DNA of 64,000 nt, from the NCBI GenBank assembly GCA_002343685.1, contig DDRS01000015.1:62001-126000 (forward strand), written 5' to 3'. Positions 45,690 through 55,269 of this stretch are shown here, piece by piece (the stretch's first letter is position 1; every line of letters begins with the position of its first letter). Under the pieces are notes generated by a model. That model was not told where the DNA came from, did no database searches, and worked only from the letters and a program-made list of their open reading frames with translations. This DNA is from Thiobacillus denitrificans. Its GTDB lineage: Bacteria > Pseudomonadota > Gammaproteobacteria > Burkholderiales > Thiobacillaceae. The translations under genes were made by a program, and so were the position numbers.

Positions 45690-46495
45690 CAGGCGGTCAC
45701 GCTGTGATATTTCATGCCATCGGACTGGATCGCCGGGCGGCGCGACTGTCCGATGGCGACGCGGGCGCGTTGGGCGGCGAGCTGTTCGTGCAACCAGGTC
45801 AGCCAGGCGTCCATGCCCATGCCCTTGCGTGCCGACAGGCGCATGACCGGCGCAGGATTGGCGAGATTGCGCAGGTGTGTCTCGGCCTGGTCCGGGTCGA
45901 AATCGTCGAGTACCGCCAGCAGATCGGTCTTGGTCAACAACATGGCATCGGCGGCGCGGAACATCACCGGATACTTGGCCGGCTTGTCGTCCCCCTCGGT
46001 GACCGAGAGCAAGGTGACGTTGAGGTGCTGGCCGAGGTCGAAGCTCGCCGGGCACACCAGGTTGCCGACGTTCTCGATGAACAGGATGTCGACGCCGTCG
46101 AGCGTCATGTGATGCAGCGCGTCGTGCACCAGATGGGCATCGAGATGACAGGCGGTGCCGGTGACGATCTGGTGCGCCTGCACGCCCTTGGCGCGGATGC
46201 GCTCGGCGTCGTTCTCGGTTTCCAGGTCGCCCTCGATCACGGCGCAGGTGAACTCGTCCTTCAGTGCGGTGAGCGTGGCTTCGAGCAGCGCGGTCTTGCC
46301 GGAGCCGGGCGAGGACATCAGGTTGATCGCGAGGATGCCGCGCTGGTCGAAGTGTGCACGGTTATGCCCGGCCTGGTCGTCGTTCTTCGCGAGGAGGCCT
46401 TTCAGCACGGAGACCGCAGTCGCGCCCTTGGCTACGGGCTTGAACGCGAGGTGCTGGTTGCCGGGAGTGAGGTTGCAGCCGCAGGTATCACACAT
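45689..46495 (-). CDS. hypB: Hydrogenase nickel-insertion GTPase HypB
   Basis: 268 residues: N-terminal metal motif MCDTCGC, P-loop NLMSSPGSGKTALLEATL (~58-75), and the conserved ENVGNLVCPASFDLG (nickel or zinc site of the G domain, switch region). It ends with TKTDLL and SARKGMGMDAW. HypB uses GTP to deliver nickel with HypA. There is no His-rich nickel-storage stretch. It lies 17 bases after hypA. Confidence 0.96.
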   Translation of the reverse strand: MCDTCGCNLTPGNQHLAFKPVAKGATAVSVLKGLLAKNDDQAGHNRAHFDQRGILAINLMSSPGSGKTALLEATLTALKDEFTCAVIEGDLETENDAERIRAKGVQAHQIVTGTACHLDAHLVHDALHHMTLDGVDILFIENVGNLVCPASFDLGQHLNVTLLSVTEGDDKPAKYPVMFRAADAMLLTKTDLLAVLDDFDPDQAETHLRNLANPAPVMRLSARKGMGMDAWLTWLHEQLAAQRARVAIGQSRRPAIQSDGMKYHSVTA

Positions 46496-46512
46496 TTTTC
46501 AGAGGTCAGGAG

Positions 46513-46881
46513 TCAGGTTTCAAGGGGCAGGGCAGGCGCCGTTTCGAGCTCGACGCTTTCCAGCAGCAGTTCGTTGCCGGATAGGATCCGGGTATGCCAG
46601 TCGCCACAGGCGCCGCAGAGCAGGCGGTTCATCGCGGCCTCGGTCTCGGCGCCGCAGGTCTGGCAATGCACCCGGATCGGCGCATGGGTGAATTCGAGTT
46701 CGGCGTGTTCCATGCGGCTGCCGGCCGCCGCGAGCGGAAAAGCCGTGGCCAGCAGGTCAGGCACGACGCCGGCCAGGGGGCCGATGCGCACGCGGATCAG
46801 GATGGCTCGGCCCGCCTGATGCTGATCGATCACGGCATCCACCTGTTCGACGAGCGCCTGGGCGACGGCCAGTTCATGCAC
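46513..46881 (-). CDS. hypA: Hydrogenase nickel-incorporation protein HypA
   Basis: 122 residues, starting at GTG (46881) to give VHELAVAQALVEQV, equivalent to the invariant MHE of HypA whose His2 binds nickel. GGAGG lies seven bases before the GTG. The zinc site is CQTCGAE and CGACGDW (~73-96). The start overlaps the end of hypC by eight bases. Confidence 0.93.
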   Translation of the reverse strand: MHELAVAQALVEQVDAVIDQHQAGRAILIRVRIGPLAGVVPDLLATAFPLAAAGSRMEHAELEFTHAPIRVHCQTCGAETEAAMNRLLCGACGDWHTRILSGNELLLESVELETAPALPLET

Positions 46882-47104
46882 CGCTTTCCTCCAGGATCTG
46901 GTCGAGCAATTCCCACGTGGTGCGGGCGTCGGATTCGGCGATTTTCTGGATCGCATAGCCGACGTGCACCATGACGAAATCACCGATTGCGGGCGGCTCG
47001 TCCTGCATCATGAACAGGCTGACGTCGCGCCACACGCCCTTGGCCTGACAGCGGGCAGTGAAGCCTTCGATCGATTCGATCTGCATCGGAATGGCGAGAC
47101 ACAT
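46874..47104 (-). CDS. hypC: Hydrogenase maturation chaperone HypC
   Basis: 76 residues starting MCLAIPMQIESIEG. The Cys2 needed for binding the Fe(CN)2CO unit is in place, so the ATG at 47104 is preferred over one three codons upstream. The C-terminal half has VGDFVMVHVGYAIQKI-like sequence. HypC carries the iron unit between HypD and the hydrogenase large-subunit precursor. It is the first gene of the hyp operon and is divergent from the hydrogenase genes with a 150-base spacer. Confidence 0.94.
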   Translation of the reverse strand: MCLAIPMQIESIEGFTARCQAKGVWRDVSLFMMQDEPPAIGDFVMVHVGYAIQKIAESDARTTWELLDQILEESGA

Positions 47105-47254
47105 GGGTGGCAATCAAAATCTACACTCGAACCAGTATATGTGATTTGCTGGCCCTCTGCCGGATCCGAAATATTACAAAATAATGATGGAGAATCAGAA
47201 GCTTGAGCGAATTACTTGGTTGTTATTCTAATTTTAGGCTGGTAGATTGAACCA

Positions 47255-47728
47255 ATGAAAACGCTCGTGCTCGGGATCGGCAACACCCTGCTTACCGACG
47301 AAGGCATTGGCATTCATGTTTTGCAGGCACTCGAGCCCGAACTGGCAAATTGGTCCGATGTGACCCTGCTCGATGGCGGCACGCTTTCGTTCACCCTGGC
47401 AGGACCGATCGAGGAAGCCGATGCGTTGATCGTCGTCGATGCCGCGAATATCAAATCGAAACCAGGCGACTGGACATTGCTGGAGGGGGAGGAGATGGAC
47501 GCATTCCTGATGAGCAATCGCAAGGCCTCGGTGCACGAGGTGGGGCTGACCGATCTGCGCGCCATCGCCATCCTGGCGGGGCACTGGCCCGAGAAACGTG
47601 CCATGTTGGCCATCCAGCCGCAGACCATCGACTGGGGCGAGCATCCCACCGCTGCCGTCGCCGCCGCCATTTCCCCCGCCTGTGCGGCGATCCGTGACCT
47701 GATTCGGGCATGGCGCCATGTCGCTTGA
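47255..47728 (+). CDS. [NiFe] hydrogenase maturation endopeptidase
   Basis: 157 residues of the HyaD/HupD/HynC peptidase family, opening VLGIGNTLLTDEGIGIHVL (residues 5-23), where Glu17 is the first nickel ligand. Asp62 (VVDAA) and His94 (SVHEVGL) complete the expected nickel-binding triad. The enzyme removes the C-terminal tail of HynL after nickel insertion. It begins the hydrogenase operon; the ribosome binding site is weak. It overlaps the next gene by 11 bases. Confidence 0.92.
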   Translation: MKTLVLGIGNTLLTDEGIGIHVLQALEPELANWSDVTLLDGGTLSFTLAGPIEEADALIVVDAANIKSKPGDWTLLEGEEMDAFLMSNRKASVHEVGLTDLRAIAILAGHWPEKRAMLAIQPQTIDWGEHPTAAVAAAISPACAAIRDLIRAWRHVA

Positions 47729-48128
47729 TTCCATTCCCATACACGTCGTTCCACCGGGCGAGCCCGGCCTGACCGGCAATGCGCCGCCCCTCCTGCGCGA
47801 ATTGCTCGAGATGGTGCGGCGTCTGCTCGAGACCGGCGAGCCGTCCGCCATCGATCTGTCTGCACTGCCGCTGACGCCGGCCGACCTGGACTGGCTGCGC
47901 GACAAGCTCGGCGCCGGGGAAATCAGCGTCACCCTGCAGGCCAATGGCGAATCGACACTGAATGAAACGGCATGCCCCGGTGTGTGGTGGGTGACGCATC
48001 ACAACGAACAAGGCGCGGTGACGTCGCAATTCATCGAAGTGGCATTCGTTCCCGATCTGGTCAAGGCCCATCCCCAGGATGTGGAAATTGGATCGGGATA
48101 TCTTGAACTGCTGGTATCCGACCTCTAA
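47718..48128 (+). CDS. Short HupH/HyaF-like hydrogenase accessory protein
   Basis: 136 residues matching a single HupH C-terminal-type domain: LRELLEMVRRLLETGEPSAID, then GAGEISVTL, PGVWWVTHHNEQG and FIEVAFVPDLVKAHPQD. HupH/HyaF proteins are usually about twice as long, so this is a half-length version. The family assists assembly of the Fe-S small subunit, but the mechanism is unclear. It overlaps the peptidase gene and is 45 bases before hynS. Confidence 0.85.
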   Translation: MSLDSIPIHVVPPGEPGLTGNAPPLLRELLEMVRRLLETGEPSAIDLSALPLTPADLDWLRDKLGAGEISVTLQANGESTLNETACPGVWWVTHHNEQGAVTSQFIEVAFVPDLVKAHPQDVEIGSGYLELLVSDL

Positions 48129-48173
48129 GGTGTAGGGGAGCGCGGGAATGTTTCTTGTCAGGAGGCACGCATC

Positions 48174-49253
48174 ATGCAGGGTCCGTTGATCGATACGCTT
48201 GCGCGGCGGGGAGTGACACGCCGTACCTTTCTCAAGTATTGCGCGACGCTGGCCTCGATGATGGCCCTGCCGCCGACGGCAGGCCGTGCCATGGCCGAGG
48301 CGATGGCGGCGGCGCGACGGCCATCGGTGATCTGGCTGCCGTTCCAGGAATGTACCGGCTGCACCGAATCGATTACGCGTTCGCACTCGCCGACCATCGA
48401 GGGCATGATCTTCGACATGATCTCGCTGGACTACCAGGAAACGCTGATGGCCGCCGCCGGCCACCAGGCCGAGGAAGCCCTGCATGCCGCGATGCAGGAC
48501 AACGCAGGCAAGTATCTGCTGATCGTCGACGGCTCGATCCCGCTGGGGCAGGACGGCGCCTACTCCTGCATCGGCGGACGCTCCAACGTGGACATCCTGA
48601 AGGAGGCGGCGCAGGGGGCGGCTGCCGTCATTGCCGTCGGCTCCTGCGCGTCCTTCGGCGGCATCCCGAAGGCCAACCCGAACCCGACCGGCGCGGTCTC
48701 GGTGTCCGACCTCGTCAAGGACAAACCCATTGTCAACATTCCCGGCTGCCCCCCCATCCCGGTGGTGATGACCGGCGTGCTGGCGCACTACCTCACCTTC
48801 GGCAGCCTGCCCGAGCTCGACGACAAGGGTCGGCCCAAATCCTTCTTCGGCGAGACCATCCACGACCGCTGCTACCGCCGGCCGTTCTACGACCAGGGCA
48901 AGTTCGCCAAGACCTTCGACGATGAAGGCGCACGCCAGGGCTGGTGCCTGTTCGAACTCGGCTGCAAGGGGCCGGTGACGCACAACGCCTGCGCCACGGT
49001 GAAATGGAACGGCGGTACGTCGTGGCCGGTGGAATCCGGGCATGGCTGCCTCGGTTGTTCCGAACCGGATTTCTGGGACGGCGGTGGCTTCTACAAGGCG
49101 CTGTCGGCGCCGGCCGACCCGCTCAAGTTCGCCGCTGCCGCCGCGGTCGTGGGCGCCGGTGCCGGGGTGGCGGTCAGCGTCGCCAACCGGGTCAAGAAAA
49201 GCGCCGCCAAGGCGACGCATGAGACCACCACGCTGGCCGACCTGGAGAAATGA
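48174..49253 (+). CDS. hynS: [NiFe] hydrogenase small subunit (Isp type)
   Basis: 359 residues. The Tat signal is TRRTFLKYCATLASMM (15-30). The mature protein has the proximal cluster ligands CTGCTES and GSCASFGGIP, the medial and distal cluster region HDRCYRRPFYDQG, GWCLFELGCKGP and HGCLGCSEPDFWD. A hydrophobic stretch near the C-terminus (AAAAAVVGAGAGVAV) can anchor it. The partner genes isp1, isp2 and hynL follow, so this is the HynSL type of Thiocapsa and Thiobacillus. AGGAGG precedes the ATG. Confidence 0.95.
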   Translation: MQGPLIDTLARRGVTRRTFLKYCATLASMMALPPTAGRAMAEAMAAARRPSVIWLPFQECTGCTESITRSHSPTIEGMIFDMISLDYQETLMAAAGHQAEEALHAAMQDNAGKYLLIVDGSIPLGQDGAYSCIGGRSNVDILKEAAQGAAAVIAVGSCASFGGIPKANPNPTGAVSVSDLVKDKPIVNIPGCPPIPVVMTGVLAHYLTFGSLPELDDKGRPKSFFGETIHDRCYRRPFYDQGKFAKTFDDEGARQGWCLFELGCKGPVTHNACATVKWNGGTSWPVESGHGCLGCSEPDFWDGGGFYKALSAPADPLKFAAAAAVVGAGAGVAVSVANRVKKSAAKATHETTTLADLEK

Positions 49254-49915
49254 GCATGAACGAACTGGAGTTTCTGACCTGGACCCGGGGTCCGGGCCTC
49301 GACATCGCCGTCGGCATCTTCCTCCTGGGTGTGCTGTGGCGTCTGATCGAAATCTACACGCTCGGCCGCAAGAAGGACCTCGCCGCACCGCGCCACGCTG
49401 CCGGGGCGTCCGGCCTCCATACGGTGTTCCGGCGTTCGCTGCCGCCACCCGGCATGCTGAAGCGTTCGCCGGTCAGCTATATCGGCGGCTATATCTTCCA
49501 CATCGGGCTGGCGATCATCGTGTTCCTGGGCGCCCCGCACATCCTGCTGATCCAGAACCTTGTCGGGCTGTCGTGGCCCTCGCTGCCCTCGCAGTTCATC
49601 GGCCTGACGGCCGTGGTGACGATGGCGGCGATGGTGGTGATGCTGGCCGACCGCATCAACAAGCCGGTCAAGCGCTTCCTCAGCACCTTCGAGGACTGGT
49701 TCACCTGGGCGGTAACCTTCCTGCCGGTGCTGACGGGCTGGATGGCGACGCAGCACCTGTTGCTGCCCTACACCCAGATGCTGGCGCTGCACATCCTCTC
49801 CGCGGAAATCCTCCTCGTGGTGCTGCCATTCAGCAAGCTGTTCCATGGTTTCACGCTGTTCGGTTCGCGCTGGTACAACGGCCGGGTCAATGCGCATAAG
49901 GGGGTGCCGGTATGA
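49250..49915 (+). CDS. isp1: Isp1, membrane cytochrome b subunit of the hydrogenase
   Basis: 221 residues with five hydrophobic segments in the NarI/DsrM/HdrE family pattern. Candidate haem histidines are in GYIFHIGLAIIVFLGAPH (~77-100) and ALHILSAEILL plus KLFHGFTLF near the C-terminus. It would take electrons from HynS on the periplasmic side to the membrane and Isp2. The ATG overlaps the hynS stop (ATGA); a second ATG two codons later is possible. Between its stop and isp2 there is a highly structured 230-base spacer. Confidence 0.93.
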   Translation: MSMNELEFLTWTRGPGLDIAVGIFLLGVLWRLIEIYTLGRKKDLAAPRHAAGASGLHTVFRRSLPPPGMLKRSPVSYIGGYIFHIGLAIIVFLGAPHILLIQNLVGLSWPSLPSQFIGLTAVVTMAAMVVMLADRINKPVKRFLSTFEDWFTWAVTFLPVLTGWMATQHLLLPYTQMLALHILSAEILLVVLPFSKLFHGFTLFGSRWYNGRVNAHKGVPV

Positions 49916-49929
49916 GCAGGGAGCAGGGG

Positions 49930-50035
49930 CCCCGCTTTGCGGGGATGCGAGCGCCCGCGAAAACGAAGTTTCGGCGCAGGCTAACTTGCTTAGGCAAGTT
50001 AAGCCACGTAGTGGCGGCCGAAGCCAATACCGGCC
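49930..50035 (+). other. Structured RNA-like spacer: five consecutive hairpins
   Basis: Five inverted repeats in 106 bases: CCCCGC/GCGGGG (49930-49944); GCGCC..GAAA/TTTC..GGCGC (49951-49977, 3-base bulge); TAACTTGC/GCAAGTTA (49982-50001, loop TTAG); GCCAC/GTGGC (50003-50015); GGCCG/CGGCC (50016-50035). The segment is bordered by a direct repeat CGGTATGAGC at the isp1 stop (49908-49917) and at the isp2 start (50138-50147). No T run follows, so it is not a simple terminator. A 77-codon frame runs through it but the sequence (many Arg, no motif) is not convincing as a protein. Confidence 0.75.
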
Positions 50036-50088
50036 ACGCCCGACGCACCAGCCTCAGCATAAGCGACATCGCGACGGAGGGCGTATGT

Positions 50089-50145
50089 ATGAGACACGAC
50101 ATCCATGACCTGCTGACAAGCGCCATCAAGGAGGAAGCGGTATGA
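50089..50145 (+). CDS. Possible 18-residue ORF coupled to isp2
   Basis: MRHDIHDLLTSAIKEEAV, with a strong GGAGG 8 bases before the ATG and a stop that overlaps the isp2 start (ATGA). Its own end carries the AAGGAGG that serves isp2. It could be a small subunit-like peptide, a leader that couples translation after the structured spacer, or chance. It has no known family. Confidence 0.4.
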   Translation: MRHDIHDLLTSAIKEEAV

Positions 50146-51404
50146 GCGCCTCACTCGAAAAAGGCATCCACGCCCTCAAGGAAGTCATCGACGCGCCTAT
50201 CGCCAGCTATTTCGAAAGCTGCGTGCACTGCGGCCTGTGCGCCGAGGCCTGTCTGTTCCACACCGAGACCGGCGATCCGAAATACACGCCGATCCACAAG
50301 CTGGAGCCGCTGCGCCGCGTTTACGAGCAGGAATACACGCTGCTCGGGCGGCTGAAGAAAATGGTCGGCCTGTCGAAACCGGTGACCGACGCCGAGCTCG
50401 ACCAGTGGCAGGAACTGGTCTACGACAGTTGCACGTTGTGCGGACGTTGCTCGCTGGTCTGCCCGGTGGGCAACGACATCGTCTACATGGTGCGCAAGTT
50501 CCGCGAAGGCATGGCGGTGTCGGGCCACGTCCCCGACGGCATCCGGAGCGCGACCAAGCGTACGGTCGAACTCGGGGGACCGATGGGCCTGAAGTGGCCG
50601 GCGGTCGCCAATGTACTCAAGCACGTCGAAGAAAACACCGGCTTGAAGGTCCCCGTCGACCAGGCCGGTGCCGACTATCTGGTGCTGCTGTCGTCGATGG
50701 AGATCGTCAACTACCCGGAATACATCGAGGCGCTGGCCAAGATCTTCCGCAAGGCGGGCATCAGCTTCACCCTCGCGTCCGACGCTTACGAGGCGACCAA
50801 CGCCGGCATCCAGATCGGCAGTTCCGACCTGGCCAAGGTAATCGTCTCGCGCATCGTCGACGCCGCCGAGAAGCTGAAGGTGAAGAATGTGCTGTCGCCC
50901 GAATGCGGCCATGCCTACATGGCGATCCGCTGGGAAGGTCCCAATCTGGTCGGCCGTCCCTTCGGCTTCAAGGTCGTGCACGTGCTGGAACTGCTCGACG
51001 AACTGCGCCAGAAGGGCGTGCTGAAGATGAAGGACAAGCTGAAGGATCCGCTCATCCTGCACGACCCCTGCCAGATCGTACGCCGGGGCGGCGTGCTGCA
51101 GGCGCCCGAGCCGCTGATCCAGCAGGTCGCGGAGAACTACATCCCGATCGCCGACAAGCAGAAGCTGAACTGGTGCTGCGGCGGTGGTGGCGGCGCGTCG
51201 GCGATCCACACCGAGGCGGCGGAAGCGCTGCGCGCCAAGGCCTTCCGCATCAAGAAGCGCCAGATCGAGGAGGCGGGCGTCGACACCATGGTGACGTTCT
51301 GCGCCAATTGCCGCATCACGATCGAGGAAGGGTTCGACCACTATGAGATGAATACCAAACTGCTCGGCCTGACCGAGCTGCTGGCGGAACACCTGGAGGA
51401 CTGA
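50142..51404 (+). CDS. isp2: Isp2, HdrD-like iron-sulfur subunit of the hydrogenase
   Basis: 420 residues. The N-terminal part has two [4Fe-4S] motifs: CVHCGLCAEAC (27-37) and CTLCGRCSLVCP (~97-108). The C-terminal part has two CCG-type domains: LSPECGHAY... DPCQIVRRGG... WCCGGGGG, and FCANCRITIEEG. This is the heterodisulfide reductase HdrD/DsrK pattern, which in other systems handles thiol/disulfide chemistry on the cytoplasmic side. With Isp1 it likely transfers hydrogenase electrons to quinone or a thiol carrier. AAGGAGG precedes the ATG. Confidence 0.94.
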   Translation: MSASLEKGIHALKEVIDAPIASYFESCVHCGLCAEACLFHTETGDPKYTPIHKLEPLRRVYEQEYTLLGRLKKMVGLSKPVTDAELDQWQELVYDSCTLCGRCSLVCPVGNDIVYMVRKFREGMAVSGHVPDGIRSATKRTVELGGPMGLKWPAVANVLKHVEENTGLKVPVDQAGADYLVLLSSMEIVNYPEYIEALAKIFRKAGISFTLASDAYEATNAGIQIGSSDLAKVIVSRIVDAAEKLKVKNVLSPECGHAYMAIRWEGPNLVGRPFGFKVVHVLELLDELRQKGVLKMKDKLKDPLILHDPCQIVRRGGVLQAPEPLIQQVAENYIPIADKQKLNWCCGGGGGASAIHTEAAEALRAKAFRIKKRQIEEAGVDTMVTFCANCRITIEEGFDHYEMNTKLLGLTELLAEHLED

Positions 51405-51408
51405 ATAC

Positions 51409-53196
<1,788 letters not shown>

Positions 53197-53231
53197 CTTG
53201 CCGAAGAGATTCTGAACGTGGAGAGCATGCA

Positions 53232-53804
53232 ATGAAACCGATGAACTACTCGCGCCCAATCGTCCTGACTGTCCTCTGCCTGTTTGCGGGCACGGCATAC
53301 GCGCACCCCGGCCATCCTCCGACCGGTTTCGCCGGCGGCTTCGCGCATCCGTTTCTGGGCGTGGATCACCTGTTCGCCATGATCGCGGTCGGCCTGTGGG
53401 CCGCGCAGCAAGGCGGGCGGGCGCTGTGGGCGGTGCCCGCCGCGTTTGTCGGCGCGATGGGTTTGGGTGGCGTGCTGGCCTGGACAGGAGGGGCGCTGCC
53501 GCATGTCGAGATGGCCATCGCGCTGTCGGTGTTGTTGCTGGGGTTGCTGGTCGCCACGCAGCGGCGCGCCTCCGTCATCGTCGGCATGGGGATCGCCGGC
53601 ACGTTCGCACTCTTCCACGGCTATGCGCACGGCATGGAAATGCCGCAGGCCACGTCGCCCGTGCTGTATGCCCTGGGTTTCGTGCTGGCCACGGCTTGCC
53701 TGCATGGCGTGGGCATCGCTGGCGGCCTGCTGGGCCGACGCGCGATGCGGATGGCCGGCATCGGCATCGCGGCTACCGGTGCAGCCTTGCTGGTTCTGGC
53801 GTGA
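53232..53804 (+). CDS. hupE: HupE/UreJ-family nickel transporter
   Basis: 190 residues: signal peptide ending at TAYA, then HPGHPP, and the family motif HPFLGVDHLFAMIAVGLWA, with about six membrane segments and FALFHGYAHGMEMP, which holds a second His cluster. HupE proteins take up nickel across the membrane for hydrogenase or urease. The ATG at 53232 is preceded by GGAG; an ATG three codons later is possible. It closes the hydrogenase operon. Confidence 0.9.
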   Translation: MKPMNYSRPIVLTVLCLFAGTAYAHPGHPPTGFAGGFAHPFLGVDHLFAMIAVGLWAAQQGGRALWAVPAAFVGAMGLGGVLAWTGGALPHVEMAIALSVLLLGLLVATQRRASVIVGMGIAGTFALFHGYAHGMEMPQATSPVLYALGFVLATACLHGVGIAGGLLGRRAMRMAGIGIAATGAALLVLA

Positions 53805-53857
53805 TTGGATGGTGTGCGCCGGGCTATTTCTGAACCGGACTGAAGGAAGCCAATCGG

Positions 53858-54175
53858 GTGGATGATTCGCTGCAAAGACTGCTCGACGCCGAGGCCCGCG
53901 CGCAAGCGGTCATCGATGACGCCAGCCGGGAACGCCAGCGCATGATGGATGAGGCGCTGGCTGCCGTGCGTGGGGCCGAGGCGCGTTTCGACGCCGGGAG
54001 AGCCGAGTTGCGGACACCTTACCTGCACGAAGCGCAGGGGCGCGCCGACCAGATGGTGGCCGAGCTGACGCGCAAATACGGCGAGCGTCAGCGCATGCTG
54101 CGCGAACTGGCCGCCCGCCACGAGTCCGAAGCCGTGGATGCGGCGCTGGCCCTGCTGCTCGACCCGACCTTATGA
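53858..54175 (+). CDS. V/A-type ATPase coiled-coil subunit (G/H-like)
   Basis: 105 residues, almost entirely heptad-like helix (LLDAEARAQAVIDDASRER), with high Ala, Glu and Arg content. This is the pattern of the peripheral-stalk subunit named H, G or AhaH in A/V-type ATPases, which pairs with subunit E. The start is GTG at 53858, with GGAAG upstream. It is the first gene of the ATPase operon, 53 bases after hupE. Confidence 0.75.
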   Translation: MDDSLQRLLDAEARAQAVIDDASRERQRMMDEALAAVRGAEARFDAGRAELRTPYLHEAQGRADQMVAELTRKYGERQRMLRELAARHESEAVDAALALLLDPTL

Positions 54176-54228
54176 AGGCCTCCTGGCCCTGGTCGGACAG
54201 GGCTGCCTGAATACGCCGGCCCGCTGCC

Positions 54229-55269
54229 ATGTCCGCCTACCTCGATACCCGAGTCAGCCTGTACGCCGGCCGCCTGTGGCCGGACGATGTCCTGGCGGCG
54301 CTGATCGACGCGCCGGCTGGCGCAGTGGCGGAAAGGCTGATCGGACACGGATTGCCGCAACTGGCAACGGGTTACGACCGGACCGGGGGAGCCCAGGGTT
54401 CCCGCTCGCTGGAACAACGCATCATCGCCCAGATCCTGGACGAGACGCGCGTGCTGATCCGGCCCCAGTCCGGGGAAGCGCGCGCGTTCCTGACCTTCTG
54501 GACGGCGCGTTTCGAGATGTCCAATGTCAAGACGCTGCTGCGCAGCAAGATGACCAACGAGCGTCCCGCGGCCGTCCTCACCCGGCTGATCCCGATGGGG
54601 ACGTTCGGCCGTCTGGACAATCAGGATCTGGCGCACGCCGAGGATATCGGCGAACTGTTGCGTCGCCTGGAAGCCGGCCCCTATGCCGGCATCGTGCGCC
54701 GCGCGCGGCGTGCGTTCGAACAGAGCCACGATCCGTTCAGCCTCGATGCCGCGCTCGATCGCGGCTACTACGAAGGTCTGGTCCAGCGCGCCCAGCCGCT
54801 TGAAGAAGCGGTGGGTGCGCCGTTCCGCAGCCTCATGGCCAATCTCATCGACCGCATCAACCTGGTCTGGCTGTTGCGCTACCGCTTCAATTACGGATTG
54901 CCGCCTGCCGAGGTGTATTACCTGTTGGTGGCGTCGCATTACGCCCTGTCCGGCGCGCGGCTGCGGGATCTCGCTGCGCAAGACAGCCTGGAGGCCGTGC
55001 TGGCTGCGCTGCCTGCGGCATGGCAGGCCCGGCTGGCGGGCGTAACGGATGTGCCCGATGTCTTCGCGCGCATGGAGCACGTCGCCGCCGAACAGGCCTT
55101 GCGGGTGCTTCGTTCCCGCGCCCCCGGCATCGCCCGCGCGTTCGCCTATCTGATCCTGCGCGAACGCGACCTGCGCGCCGTCCGGGCGGTGCTGCGCGGG
55201 CGTCACCTCGGGCTGCCAGACGACGATATCCGTCTGGCACTGCGCCGCGAGCCTGTCGAGTTCAACTGA
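54229..55269 (+). CDS. V/A-type ATPase subunit C (AC39/V0d-like)
   Basis: 346 residues, all-helical, with FWTARFEMSNVKTLLRSKMT and FAYLILRERDLRAVRAVLRG, which match the V-type subunit C / AC39 family. It is the central-stalk cap that joins the D-F shaft to the K ring. Its stop and the next gene's start overlap (TGATG). The ribosome binding site is weak. Confidence 0.88.
   Translation: MSAYLDTRVSLYAGRLWPDDVLAALIDAPAGAVAERLIGHGLPQLATGYDRTGGAQGSRSLEQRIIAQILDETRVLIRPQSGEARAFLTFWTARFEMSNVKTLLRSKMTNERPAAVLTRLIPMGTFGRLDNQDLAHAEDIGELLRRLEAGPYAGIVRRARRAFEQSHDPFSLDAALDRGYYEGLVQRAQPLEEAVGAPFRSLMANLIDRINLVWLLRYRFNYGLPPAEVYYLLVASHYALSGARLRDLAAQDSLEAVLAALPAAWQARLAGVTDVPDVFARMEHVAAEQALRVLRSRAPGIARAFAYLILRERDLRAVRAVLRGRHLGLPDDDIRLALRREPVEFN

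Noticed and set aside
47105..47254. Sigma-54 or FNR site in the hypC-peptidase divergent spacer
   Set aside because: The region is AT-rich and must hold promoters for both directions, but no box matched the GG-N10-GC or TTGAT-N4-ATCAA patterns well enough.
49912..50145. 77-codon frame starting at an ATGA overlap with isp1
   Set aside because: It passes through five consecutive hairpins and has a basic, low-complexity sequence with no motif. I treat the segment as structured RNA and keep only the 18-codon end as a possible ORF.
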